Shown here in pieces: positions 26,493 through 34,063 of a stretch of 58,654 nt of DNA; position 1 is the first letter of the stretch; every line of letters begins with the position of its first letter. The stretch comes from Bacteroidota bacterium (GTDB taxonomy: Bacteria; Bacteroidota; Ignavibacteria; Palsa-1295), in NCBI GenBank assembly GCA_021324685.1, contig JAJPIQ010000059.1, positions 1 to 58,654 of the forward strand, written 5' to 3'. The notes under the pieces are model-generated. The model was not told the DNA's origin. It made no database searches and saw only the letters and a list, made by a program, of their open reading frames with translations. A program made the translations under genes and the position numbers.

Positions 26493-27053
26493 ATGAAGCT
26501 CTACGTTAAATATATGGTTAGCATCCGCTGCAAGATGGTAGTGATCGCTGAACTGGAAAAGCTTGGCCTCCACTATTCCACCGTGGATTTGGGCGAAGTT
26601 GAAATAGACGAAACGCTCTCCCACACGCAACGGGAGGCATTAGCAAGCGCCTTGAAACGCTCCGGGCTCGAACTGATGGACGATAAAAAAGCGATCCTGA
26701 TCGAACGTATCAAACAGGTAATCATCGAGACCATTCATTACACCGACGAAGCGTTGCGGGTAAATTTTTCCAATCATCTGAGCGAAAAACTCAATTATGA
26801 CTATACCTACCTCGCTAATTTATTTTCGGAAACCGAGGGCACGACGATCGAGCATTTCATTATCAAACACAAGATCGAGCGCGTAAAAGAATTGCTTATC
26901 TACGACGAGCTTTCCCTGACGGAGATCGCCTACAAACTCCATTATAGCAGCGTGGCGGCCCTTTCAAATCAATTTAAGAAAGTCACCGGCCTTACACCGT
27001 CGTTTTTTAAGCAGATCAAGTATAAACGAATGGGCGGTCTGGAAAATGTGTGA
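26493..27053 (+). CDS. AraC-type transcriptional regulator with HMA-like N-terminus
   Basis: 186 residues. The N-terminal half (MKLYVKYMVSIRCKMVV...LGLHYSTVDLGEVEI) has the beta-alpha-beta pattern of heavy-metal-associated-like domains with a single Cys. The C-terminal half is a double helix-turn-helix of AraC type (YDYTYLANLFSETEGTTIEHFIIKHKIERVKELL, LSLTEIAYKLHYSSVAALSNQFKKVTGLTPSFFK). It starts 15 nt after a terminator, so no free-standing promoter is obvious. Directly downstream begin copies of a direct-repeat element with 21-bp half-site spacing, the geometry known for AraC. I infer that it controls the following envelope genes. Confidence 0.88.
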   Translation: MKLYVKYMVSIRCKMVVIAELEKLGLHYSTVDLGEVEIDETLSHTQREALASALKRSGLELMDDKKAILIERIKQVIIETIHYTDEALRVNFSNHLSEKLNYDYTYLANLFSETEGTTIEHFIIKHKIERVKELLIYDELSLTEIAYKLHYSSVAALSNQFKKVTGLTPSFFKQIKYKRMGGLENV

Positions 27054-27072
27054 AGGGCAAGTGAGAATAGAG

Positions 27073-27140
27073 AATGTGTGAATGATGTAACTTTTTCCTA
27101 AAGTTGTGTAATGGTTTTTTCATCCAATGTACTATCTTGT
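27073..27140 (+). promoter_or_regulatory. Shared direct-repeat element A and -7 box
   Basis: AATGTGTGAATGATGTAAC starts the element. Half-sites are TGTAAC at 27086-27091 and TGTAAT at 27107-27112, exactly 21 bp apart, with poly-T then AAAGTT between. TATCTTGT at 27133-27140 is a near match to TAnnTTTG and ends 5 nt before the ATG of the AsmA-like gene. Confidence 0.75.
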
Positions 27141-27145
27141 GATGG

Positions 27146-28795
27146 ATGAAAAAACGGTCGAAACTAAAAGTTATTCTGGCGATACTTGGCTCGCTCGCAC
27201 TTATTCTTGCCATTGGGGGCTGGGTCTTCAATACATTTTATTTCGAGGCCACACTGAACACGGTCGTCGTTCCCAGGATCGAACTCGCCGCAGCGAAAGC
27301 TACCCATGGAAGATTTGCACTGACATTGGACAAGATTTTCTATCGGCATGGCACGCTCGTTTGCAATACCTTCGTCCTTTCCCGAGTCGCATACGATAGC
27401 ACCGAACATGGGACCGTACTCGAAAAGCTCACCCTCGATACTGCCCGATTTGAAGGGATCAGCTGGTGGGACGTACTGTGGCAAAAAGATATTCGCATGA
27501 CAAGCCTCGATTTGAATGCTCCGAAGCTCTATATGGTCGATATCGATACGGGAACGTCGTTGCCGCGTATTCGCCATTCTATACCGGCACAGGATTTCTC
27601 GTCTTCGAAGGTACCCATTCTCTCGTTCGATAGTATTATTTTGCGCAATGCAATGATTTTTTTGCCCAAACCGGCCGGTAAATCTTCCGAGCCAGCCTAT
27701 CGCGACATCACGATCCGTCTGACCGATTTCTCTCTCGATCCCAAGCGAATGACCGGCGAACCGTCCTTCTGGGCGCAACGGGTTGATTTCGATCTGCCGG
27801 GTGGGAGCTATTCCGTGGGCGACAGCCTCTATTCGCTAAAGGTCCGTGGCATCCACGGCAGCTTTTCCGATTCGCTGGTTACGATCGATAGTTTCGCATA
27901 CGAGCCAAATTATAACGAGGACGTCTTTGCCAAAAAGCACAAATATATTCAAGGCCAATTGGAATTCCGATGTGCGGGGATCGAACTCCAGGGTATTGAT
28001 TTTACGAAGCTGCTGACCGGTGGGGGCCTGCACGCTCGATCGCTCAAGGCCGCGTCCTGGTATGTCGATTATTATGCGGACCTTCGGAGGCCAGTCGATC
28101 CTCATCCTCCGGATGCAGTCTTACCCCATACGATCATCAATTCGATCAAAGCGAACGTTATATTCGATTCGATCGTATTGACGGAGGGAACCATCCACCA
28201 CCGGGAACGGGTCGCCGAAAGCAGCCACGCAAGCCTGCTTACGTTTACGCATGCCCGAGTCGCTGCACAGCCGTTTTGCACCGATTCTTCAAACCCATTG
28301 TATCGGGAGCCATTGCACATTTCGGTGAATGCACTATTTATGGGACAGGGCCAGGTAATCGGGACTATCCTCTATCCTATTCATCAAAAGCCGTTCGATC
28401 TCCACATTAATGCGAGCGTTGGGCCATTCGACGCACGGGTCCTAAACAGCTATCTAATCTCCAACGAGCGAAAACAAATAATGAAGGGAAATGTCCAGGG
28501 TGGCGAAATACGTATGGACGTCCGCTCCGGAGTAGGGATTACTATGGTCAGGCCGAGTTATTCCGACCTCTCGATGGAAATCATGTCAACCGACGTCAAA
28601 AAAAGCAGGGGTATTCTCGAAGGGATCAAGACCTTTATCGCCAATACGTTTGTGCTTCGGACACAGAACGCGGATAAAGACGGTACGAAAGCCATTTCGG
28701 AAACCACCACGACCCTATATTCGCGCAAGCAAGAATTCTTCGAGTATATTTGGATAGCCATGAGGAAGTCCATTTTAAAAGTTCTCGGATTATAA
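27146..28795 (+). CDS. Membrane-anchored AsmA-like protein
   Basis: 549 residues with one N-terminal anchor (KVILAILGSLALILAIGGWVF) and a long beta-rich extracytoplasmic part without known catalytic motifs. Alternating strands such as EKLTLDTARFEGISWWDVL, DLNAPKLYMVDID and LHISVNALFMGQGQVIGTIL resemble AsmA/DUF748-type proteins involved in lipid transport or outer-membrane assembly; the assignment is tentative. The C-terminus ends in an amphipathic helix (WIAMRKSILKVLGL). Control by element A upstream suggests an envelope-stress role. The start lies so close to the -7 box that the mRNA may be leaderless. Confidence 0.6.
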   Translation: MKKRSKLKVILAILGSLALILAIGGWVFNTFYFEATLNTVVVPRIELAAAKATHGRFALTLDKIFYRHGTLVCNTFVLSRVAYDSTEHGTVLEKLTLDTARFEGISWWDVLWQKDIRMTSLDLNAPKLYMVDIDTGTSLPRIRHSIPAQDFSSSKVPILSFDSIILRNAMIFLPKPAGKSSEPAYRDITIRLTDFSLDPKRMTGEPSFWAQRVDFDLPGGSYSVGDSLYSLKVRGIHGSFSDSLVTIDSFAYEPNYNEDVFAKKHKYIQGQLEFRCAGIELQGIDFTKLLTGGGLHARSLKAASWYVDYYADLRRPVDPHPPDAVLPHTIINSIKANVIFDSIVLTEGTIHHRERVAESSHASLLTFTHARVAAQPFCTDSSNPLYREPLHISVNALFMGQGQVIGTILYPIHQKPFDLHINASVGPFDARVLNSYLISNERKQIMKGNVQGGEIRMDVRSGVGITMVRPSYSDLSMEIMSTDVKKSRGILEGIKTFIANTFVLRTQNADKDGTKAISETTTTLYSRKQEFFEYIWIAMRKSILKVLGL

Positions 28796-28816
28796 ATTAA
28801 ATTCGCCAGGAAACGG

Positions 28817-28885
28817 AATGTGTGAATGATGTAACTTTTTTCCAAAGTTCTGTAACGTTTTTCGGTCGTTCGCGACGTATCTTTG
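28817..28885 (+). promoter_or_regulatory. Shared direct-repeat element B and -7 box
   Basis: Begins with the same 19 bases as element A (AATGTGTGAATGATGTAAC). TGTAAC half-sites lie at 28830-28835 and 28851-28856, 21 bp apart. TATCTTTG at 28878-28885 is a perfect TAnnTTTG, 21 bp after the second half-site and 7 nt before the yceI-like ATG. Confidence 0.85.
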
Positions 28886-28892
28886 TTCTCTT

Positions 28893-29510
28893 ATGAAAAA
28901 TGTCAGGGTTTGCGGAAGGAATGTCGCGTTACGGGCGAGGTTGCTAATCGTTCTTTTTTGTTTTTTTGCGCTTCCTCTCGCATCGACGGCCCAAACAATA
29001 TATAGCGTGGGCGCCAACTCGGTCATGAACCTGACCGGGACATCCGCGGTACGAAAATGGGCCATGAGCGCGCATGCCTTCACCGGCCTCGCCGATTTCA
29101 CTCTCTCGGCGAACAACGAGATTCTTTCGATTACCCGCTTTTCCATCCAGTTGCCCGTTTATAGCCTGAAGAGCGATAGCCGCGAAACCGAAAAGGGCGC
29201 GTATAAGGCGCTGAAAGCTGATACCTTCCAAAACATTGTCTTTGAACTCACGTCGGCGAGATTCAAACCGAGTGGAAGCCAGCAATACATATTCTTACTA
29301 CGGGGTAATCTGACGATTGCCGGAGTGACGCGGATCGCGATCTTACGAATGTCTGCAGTCGTCCACGATGACGGTACGATTTCCTGTGACGGATCGCTCG
29401 CTCTTTCGTTCTCAGATTTTGATATTGAGCGCCCTTCCTTCCTCCTGGGCGCCATGAAGGTCAGCGACCGAATGGTGCTGGACTATTTTTTAGAGCTGGT
29501 CAAATCGTAG
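28893..29510 (+). CDS. YceI-family periplasmic protein
   Basis: 205 residues with a signal peptide (hydrophobic core LLIVLFCFFALPLASTAQ) after an unusually long, basic N-region. The YceI lipocalin-like barrel is seen in TIYSVGANSVMNLTGTSAVRKWAMSA, LPVYSLKSDSRETEKGAYKALKAD, FQNIVFELTSARF and GNLTIAGVTR. YceI proteins bind isoprenoid lipids and respond to acid, osmotic or other envelope stress. It is directly controlled by element B and followed by the cupin, Lmo0937-like and YtxH genes. Confidence 0.85.
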   Translation: MKNVRVCGRNVALRARLLIVLFCFFALPLASTAQTIYSVGANSVMNLTGTSAVRKWAMSAHAFTGLADFTLSANNEILSITRFSIQLPVYSLKSDSRETEKGAYKALKADTFQNIVFELTSARFKPSGSQQYIFLLRGNLTIAGVTRIAILRMSAVVHDDGTISCDGSLALSFSDFDIERPSFLLGAMKVSDRMVLDYFLELVKS

Positions 29511-29525
29511 CGCTCCTCGAAAACC

Positions 29526-29942
29526 ATGAAACACAAGCTTGTCGAAAATTCCCCCAAGAAATCGAAACAACCCGTTCTTTCTACTCTGGCAAAGCCGAAG
29601 ATGAGTAGTAATAACGAAATTGAAAAATCAAGAGCTATCATCATTGTGGAAATCATTGAATACGTACCGAATGCCGTGCTCATCAAAACGATCATCAAAA
29701 AATCGACTGGCACCATCAGCGTCATGTCGTTCGATACCGGAGAAGGGCTGACGGAAAAGACTTCGCCCTTCGACACCTTCGCACAAATTATCGACGGCAA
29801 AGCCGAGATCGTGATCGATGGCGAATCGAATCTGCTCGCGACCGGCGAAGGCATTGTCCTTCCCGCGCATTTGCCCAATATCTTTCGCGCGAACGAACGT
29901 TTCAAAATGATTCTAACCGTGATCAAGAGCGGCTATGAATGA
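29526..29942 (+). CDS. Cupin-domain protein
   Basis: 138 residues. The region from about 45 onwards forms a small single-domain cupin: VMSFDTGEGLTEKTSPFDTFAQIIDGKAEIVIDGE and GEGIVLPAHLPNIFRANERF. The first motif has no clear paired His ligands, so the metal site may be degenerate. The Lys-rich N-terminus is poorly conserved and an ATG at 29601 could be the true start. It is 15 nt after the YceI gene. A second in-frame stop follows 21 nt after the first (TGA then TAG) in a loosely duplicated context. Confidence 0.75.
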   Translation: MKHKLVENSPKKSKQPVLSTLAKPKMSSNNEIEKSRAIIIVEIIEYVPNAVLIKTIIKKSTGTISVMSFDTGEGLTEKTSPFDTFAQIIDGKAEIVIDGESNLLATGEGIVLPAHLPNIFRANERFKMILTVIKSGYE

Positions 29943-29972
29943 ACATCAGACCTCTATAATTAGAAACACACC

Positions 29973-30128
29973 ATGGGAAGCTTACTATACGTTATAGCCA
30001 TTATTCTTGTCATCGCATGGGCGATCGGAGTGATCGGATACAGCGCGGGCGGATTGATCCACCTCCTGCTCGTGATCGCAGTCATTGCGGTCCTCTTAAG
30101 GATCATTAGCGGCCGAAGAGCATTATAA
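29973..30128 (+). CDS. Lmo0937-family small membrane protein
   Basis: A 51-residue protein: MGSLLYVIAIILVIAWAIG, then a Gly-rich turn (GYSAGGLIH), a second helix (LLLVIAVIAVLLRII) and the basic end SGRRAL. This two-helix layout with GG-IH and a final GRR is that of the lmo0937 family, seen in Bacteroidota next to YtxH and other general-stress genes. Function unknown; its position between the cupin and YtxH genes supports co-regulation. The region around its stop is duplicated in tandem. Confidence 0.85.
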   Translation: MGSLLYVIAIILVIAWAIGVIGYSAGGLIHLLLVIAVIAVLLRIISGRRAL

Positions 30129-30145
30129 CCCGAAGAGCCATATCC
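30114..30145. repeat. 17-nt tandem repeat over the Lmo0937-like stop codon
   Basis: CGAAGAGCATTATAACC (30114-30130) contains the stop and is followed directly by CGAAGAGCCATATCC (30131-30145). The copies are out of frame. Confidence 0.7.
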
Positions 30146-30158
30146 ATTGAAAACCACT

Positions 30159-30476
30159 ATGTCTGCCGAACACGATCCCACTATTTCCACTGAGAATAAT
30201 TCCAACGCCATGAAACATAAAATGAATGTGATTTTGGGCCTTCTGGCCGGCGGTGCAATCGGCGCCGCAATAGGAATGCTTTTCTCGCCTCATAAAGGTA
30301 CCGTACTGCGCCGGAACATTCGGCGCAAAGGCGGAGCCATCATGGACGAAGTAGCGGAGAACATCGAGGACCGCGCCGGGTACCTTAGCGATACGGTTAC
30401 AGAAAAAATCCAGAGGGCCAGGAAAGGCCTGATCTCCGGGATCGGCGCCGTATGGGATCCTTTTGACAATGGATGA
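30159..30476 (+). CDS. YtxH-domain protein
   Basis: 105 residues from the ATG (a TTG four codons upstream is less likely). A hydrophobic Gly-rich helix ILGLLAGGAIGAAIGMLFSPHKG followed by a charged helix (LRRNIRRKGGAIMDEVAENIEDRA) is the YtxH/GvpP-like signature. These are membrane-associated general-stress proteins without a known mechanism. It overlaps the next gene by ATGA and follows the Lmo0937-like gene by 30 nt. Confidence 0.85.
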   Translation: MSAEHDPTISTENNSNAMKHKMNVILGLLAGGAIGAAIGMLFSPHKGTVLRRNIRRKGGAIMDEVAENIEDRAGYLSDTVTEKIQRARKGLISGIGAVWDPFDNG

Positions 30477-30733
30477 CCATGAAGAAAATAATTTTAAAGG
30501 ACCGGAGTACGGTTCCACTGGCCCGCGATCTCGCCGCACAAGAACCGGCACGAACAACGCTGGAAAGCCCTCAGCCGTCCGATAATCTTGCCGAGCTGGC
30601 TGATTCGGAGTCTCCGCAAGTCCCAGAAGCCGTAACGACTGAAGATTCCAAGGATGAGGACACACACTCCGATAAGCGGCAAAAATTTATTGATGCGAAT
30701 TCAGCGAAAGACCTACCAGAGCTATTCTTCTGA
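30473..30733 (+). CDS. Small acidic hypothetical protein
   Basis: 86 residues, soluble and strongly acidic in the middle (TTEDSKDEDTHSDKRQ), with a more basic start (MTMKKIILKDRSTVP) and a hydrophobic end (LPELFF). No domain is recognised and it is probably disordered. Reality is supported by the ATGA overlap with the YtxH gene. It is the last gene of the unit; two further stops in the same frame follow within 40 nt. Confidence 0.6.
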   Translation: MTMKKIILKDRSTVPLARDLAAQEPARTTLESPQPSDNLAELADSESPQVPEAVTTEDSKDEDTHSDKRQKFIDANSAKDLPELFF

Positions 30734-30853
30734 GAGAATGTATCATTTCCTTAATTGCACGCCTAATCAAGATTTTCCTTACCCAAGAACGTGGGGAAGT
30801 TTACTTAAAGCGCGCTAACGTCCTTTTTATTAGCAACAACCATTAACGAATTA

Positions 30854-31690
30854 ATGAAAACATACTTCAACGTATCCAGGGCGTTTCAACGAGCCTCCTT
30901 CCTCCTGGCAGCGTGCACCGCACTCACTTGCTTCGCGCATTCGAGCATTGCTCAAATACGCGTTGGCATCAGCGTACAGACCTATGTACCACCAGCGTGG
31001 GCGCCACCGTACGATAACGTCAGTTCCATCCGGTATTACTATCTTCCCGATTACGATATCTATTACGACGTATGGGACGGGCTGTTTTGGTACGCCGGTC
31101 CCGACGGAGAATGGATCTCGAGCGAAGGCCTGCCCCCGCAATACGCGAATATCGACCTGGGCGGTGCATTTATCGTACTCATCGATCGCAACATTTCCCG
31201 CCCCTGGTCGAACTACTCCTATTATCGCAGAAATTATCCGGAACATGGATATGATAATTATCGAGATATAGTCGTCCGCAACCGGATTGTTACAAACACA
31301 GCCCCTGGTCACGAACTTGTACCTCGCGCATTCAATGAGAACACGAATCGTGTAACATTTATGCAGCGTCCGATCCAGCAAGTTCCCAGTGCTCCTAATC
31401 GCCAGGCACATAACTATCATCGCGTAGCCCACGAGGTGCCAATCAAATTGATCGCTCCTTCGATGCCGGCAGCGAGCAGGAATTTTAATTATGGCAGAGG
31501 GTATTTCAAACCTCCGGCAACACCCAAAAGCGGCGCATCCCATGGCGCAAGCCCCGCGAACAGTGGAGGTAACCCGAACAGTAGAAGCAACGCGAATGCC
31601 GGCAGTAATCAGCAGGGCAGAGGGAATTCAAGCGGAAGAGCAAACTCGAACGGCGGCGGGAATTCGAAGGGCGGCGGTGGGAGACAATAG
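30854..31690 (+). CDS. Secreted Tyr-rich protein with Asn/Gly/Ser tail
   Basis: 278 residues. After a signal peptide (cleavage near SSIAQ) comes a domain rich in Tyr, Trp and Pro (PPAWAPPYDNVSSIRYYYLPDYDIYYDVWDGLFWYAGPDGEW, quoted in parts: YYYLPDYDIYYDVWDG and NIDLGGAFIVLIDRN). This pattern occurs in uncharacterised exported Bacteroidota proteins. The last about 55 residues are a low-complexity Asn/Gly/Ser/Arg tail. It is preceded by a 120-bp gap without a clear promoter. Function unknown. Confidence 0.7.
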   Translation: MKTYFNVSRAFQRASFLLAACTALTCFAHSSIAQIRVGISVQTYVPPAWAPPYDNVSSIRYYYLPDYDIYYDVWDGLFWYAGPDGEWISSEGLPPQYANIDLGGAFIVLIDRNISRPWSNYSYYRRNYPEHGYDNYRDIVVRNRIVTNTAPGHELVPRAFNENTNRVTFMQRPIQQVPSAPNRQAHNYHRVAHEVPIKLIAPSMPAASRNFNYGRGYFKPPATPKSGASHGASPANSGGNPNSRSNANAGSNQQGRGNSSGRANSNGGGNSKGGGGRQ

Positions 31691-32523
31691 GTTCCAGAAA
31701 CCATAACACAACGCGCTTCGGGGTATAATCCGGAAACAGCCGCAGACAGAGGTAAGAGGGCCTTTCCAAGGCCCCCCACCCTCTTCATCGATGTTCGAAG
31801 TTACCCATATCGGTTACCTTTGCAAGCGTCCGCTTCTTTGCCTCTGAAGGAATGGGGTCTGCTCAGGCGTCCAGGGAAACGCGAAACATGGAAAGACTCA
31901 CTAATTCATAATATGGGATCGCGGGAAGAGAAAACTGATCTGGATAGAGAAAACTACTATTCCGAGACTTTCTCACCGGGCAAAGGATCGGTCGAAAATG
32001 CAAAGCGGTCTCTGGCTTCATTTGCTTCCTGGCACTCCCTGCGGGAACCCGTGGCCATGATCGAATCCCACGCAAGGCGGCGGCTCGCCGCATCGAACAG
32101 ACCGTAGTCCGGGCTTCGAAGCCGCTTGAGCGCAGCCGAGACGGAAATGTATGGGCGGTAGGCCATCGGAAATAGGACGGTCGGTCTGCGGTAAGACCCA
32201 GATGAAAGATTCGCCTCGAAGGCGTCCTGAAATATATCGATTATCAAACTATCGAACACCCTCACGCCGGAATTCATTACTCGGTCGAAATTCCCAGGCT
32301 ACTTGAAACACCCAGGCTATAACCTATCGAACGAGGATGCTCCTATGCCACTTGTTCAAATAAAACTAAGCTTGTTCAAATAAAACTAATCTCATTTCAA
32401 ATAAAACAATTTCTGATCCATTGTCTCCATACTGATGGAATTCAAGGTTTGGCTGTTTTTTTTGACCGCACAACCAGAGAGCCAACTCACATAGGCAACT
32501 GGATTTCCAGTTTCCTATTCGTC
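31691..32523. other. Gene-poor stretch with hairpin and short tandem repeats
   Basis: No convincing coding region; the ORFs seen on both strands lack family features. A hairpin at 31754-31786 (core GGGCCTT-TCC-AAGGCCC nested in AAGAGGG/CCCTCTT) may end the preceding transcript, though no T run follows. CCCAGGCTA recurs at 32293 and 32311 (18-nt period). A 20-nt unit CTTGTTCAAATAAAACTAAG is repeated three times at 32351-32410. Confidence 0.6.
32351..32410. repeat. 20-nt tandem repeat, three units
   Basis: CTTGTTCAAATAAAACTAAG (32351-32370) is followed by a copy with one change (32371-32390) and a more diverged third copy, CTCATTTCAAATAAAACAAT (32391-32410). The unit is AT-rich and lies about 115 bp upstream of element C. 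Confidence 0.9.
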
Positions 32524-32592
32524 AATGTGTGAATAATGTAACTTTTTTCCAGTAGGGTGTAACGCATTTCGGACTCAAAAGCCGTATTTTTG
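32524..32592 (+). promoter_or_regulatory. Shared direct-repeat element C and -7 box
   Basis: AATGTGTGAATAATGTAAC opens the element. TGTAAC half-sites are at 32537-32542 and 32558-32563, again 21 bp apart. TATTTTTG at 32585-32592 fits TAnnTTTG and lies 21 bp after the second half-site. The OmpA gene starts about 215 nt further on, so here the leader is long; a 22-codon ORF begins at 32606. Confidence 0.8.
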
Positions 32593-32807
32593 TGACGTCG
32601 AAAGAATGAGAGCAATGTTTCAACATTGTTCCTTACACCAAAAGACCGTGTTCGAGCAGAACCGACCGGAATAGCTGGACCATCGATTGTCCACTCCGAT
32701 CCCTTCCTCTTCTACAAAGCCTTATTTGTAAGTATCCTTCCGTCGCGTTGGATTCACTTGCGCGCACCTTCGCGCCTCACATTTTCATATATCCATATAA
32801 CAACATC

Positions 32808-34037
32808 GTGAAAAATCTAAAGAATCGCAGCATCATGCTGCTTGCAGTTGGTATTATCGCGCTCGGAAGTACGAGCGCTCACGCCCAGAGCAAAGAGGGG
32901 CGCATTTCCTTCGGCTTCGATGCCGGCGGCAATAAGTTCTACGGCAATTACACAGACTCCCGCTTCGGCTTCCAGGGCGATGCATTCATTCGTTGGAATG
33001 TCTTCGACTGGTTTTCGCTAGTGGGATCCTACAATGGCGGTGTCCTGGGATGGAAAACGACGCCCGACATGGTCGCTAACGAGAACGCCCTGTTTCCGAA
33101 TAGCTCGGGCAGTTCCGGCGGAGCACTCGGCTCGATCAATCACACTCGCGAAGGCGGTTGGGAATTGATGGGCTCCTACAATGTCTTCCCCGAACAGACC
33201 TTCGTTCCCTACTTCACGGCCGGAGTAGAAGCGCTTAATTTTGAACCGGACGATGCAACGCCATCTCCCTTAAAAGGCAATGCGGCCAGCGCGTATGCCA
33301 AGAACGTTCTTGGCGGCGCATTCGGGGTCGGCTTCGAAATGTATATTACTCCGAAGATCGTCTTCAACGGCAAGGGTCTTCTTCATTTGACGGGTACCGA
33401 CTGGCTGGACGATTATTCCAATCCGAATAATTATCGGCAGGACGCGTACCTCACGATGGGTCTCGGATTCAGCTATTACATTTTCGCTCCCGACGAACCG
33501 GCTCCGGCAATCGCCAGCCAGACGGAAGAGCATACCGTCATCAACAATAACTACACGCAGAGCACGGTGTACCATACCGATACGCTCTACATCAAGGACC
33601 CTTCGGACACGGTCTATCTTGCGAGCCCGAAGATCAATACGGTCTTTACGTTCCCAGGAACGCTCTTCATCGTAAACTCGGACCAATTCAACAATGCGGA
33701 GCCGAATAACATGAACCATCTCTACCACATCAAGGCACTCGTAGAGCAATGCCCGGCACTGCGCGTCGAGATCGAGGGCTTCGCGAGCGAAGAAGGGACG
33801 GCCCAGCACAATCAGGAACTTTCCGAACGCCGTGCGGACCGCATTAAGACGTGGCTGATCTCCCAGGGCGTCAACCCCGTGAAGATCGCGAGCACCATTG
33901 GCTACGGCGAAACCCGCCCGGCCGTTCGCGAACGTACGGACGTTTCGGCCGCCGAGCTCGAATCCGAACGCGCTCAGAACCGCCGCATCGCCGTGAAGGT
34001 CGTCCAAACCTGCCAGGAAACCGGCAGCAACAACTAA
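32808..34037 (+). CDS. OmpA-family outer membrane protein
   Basis: 409 residues when started at the GTG at 32808, which gives a clean signal peptide (VKNLKNRSIMLLAVGIIALGSTSAHAQ, quoted in part: IMLLAVGIIALGSTSAHAQ). The earlier ATG at 32748 would put 20 odd residues in front. An eight-stranded-barrel-like N-terminal half (RISFGFDAGGNKFYGNY to LTMGLGFSYYIF) is followed by a linker and the OmpA peptidoglycan-binding domain (VEIEGFASEEGTAQHNQELS, RRADRIKTWLI, ERAQNRRIAVKV). It should link the outer membrane to the wall. Element C upstream places it in the putative AraC-type regulon. The adhesin gene follows after 26 nt. Confidence 0.88.
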   Translation: MKNLKNRSIMLLAVGIIALGSTSAHAQSKEGRISFGFDAGGNKFYGNYTDSRFGFQGDAFIRWNVFDWFSLVGSYNGGVLGWKTTPDMVANENALFPNSSGSSGGALGSINHTREGGWELMGSYNVFPEQTFVPYFTAGVEALNFEPDDATPSPLKGNAASAYAKNVLGGAFGVGFEMYITPKIVFNGKGLLHLTGTDWLDDYSNPNNYRQDAYLTMGLGFSYYIFAPDEPAPAIASQTEEHTVINNNYTQSTVYHTDTLYIKDPSDTVYLASPKINTVFTFPGTLFIVNSDQFNNAEPNNMNHLYHIKALVEQCPALRVEIEGFASEEGTAQHNQELSERRADRIKTWLISQGVNPVKIASTIGYGETRPAVRERTDVSAAELESERAQNRRIAVKVVQTCQETGSNN

Positions 34038-34063
34038 TTAATCTCCTTTGAAAGAAAAATACC

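Noticed and set aside
31820-32277. Short frames of 95 and 106 codons on opposite strands in the gene-poor stretch
   Set aside because: They overlap each other, lack recognisable starts or domains, and lie between hairpin and repeat elements.
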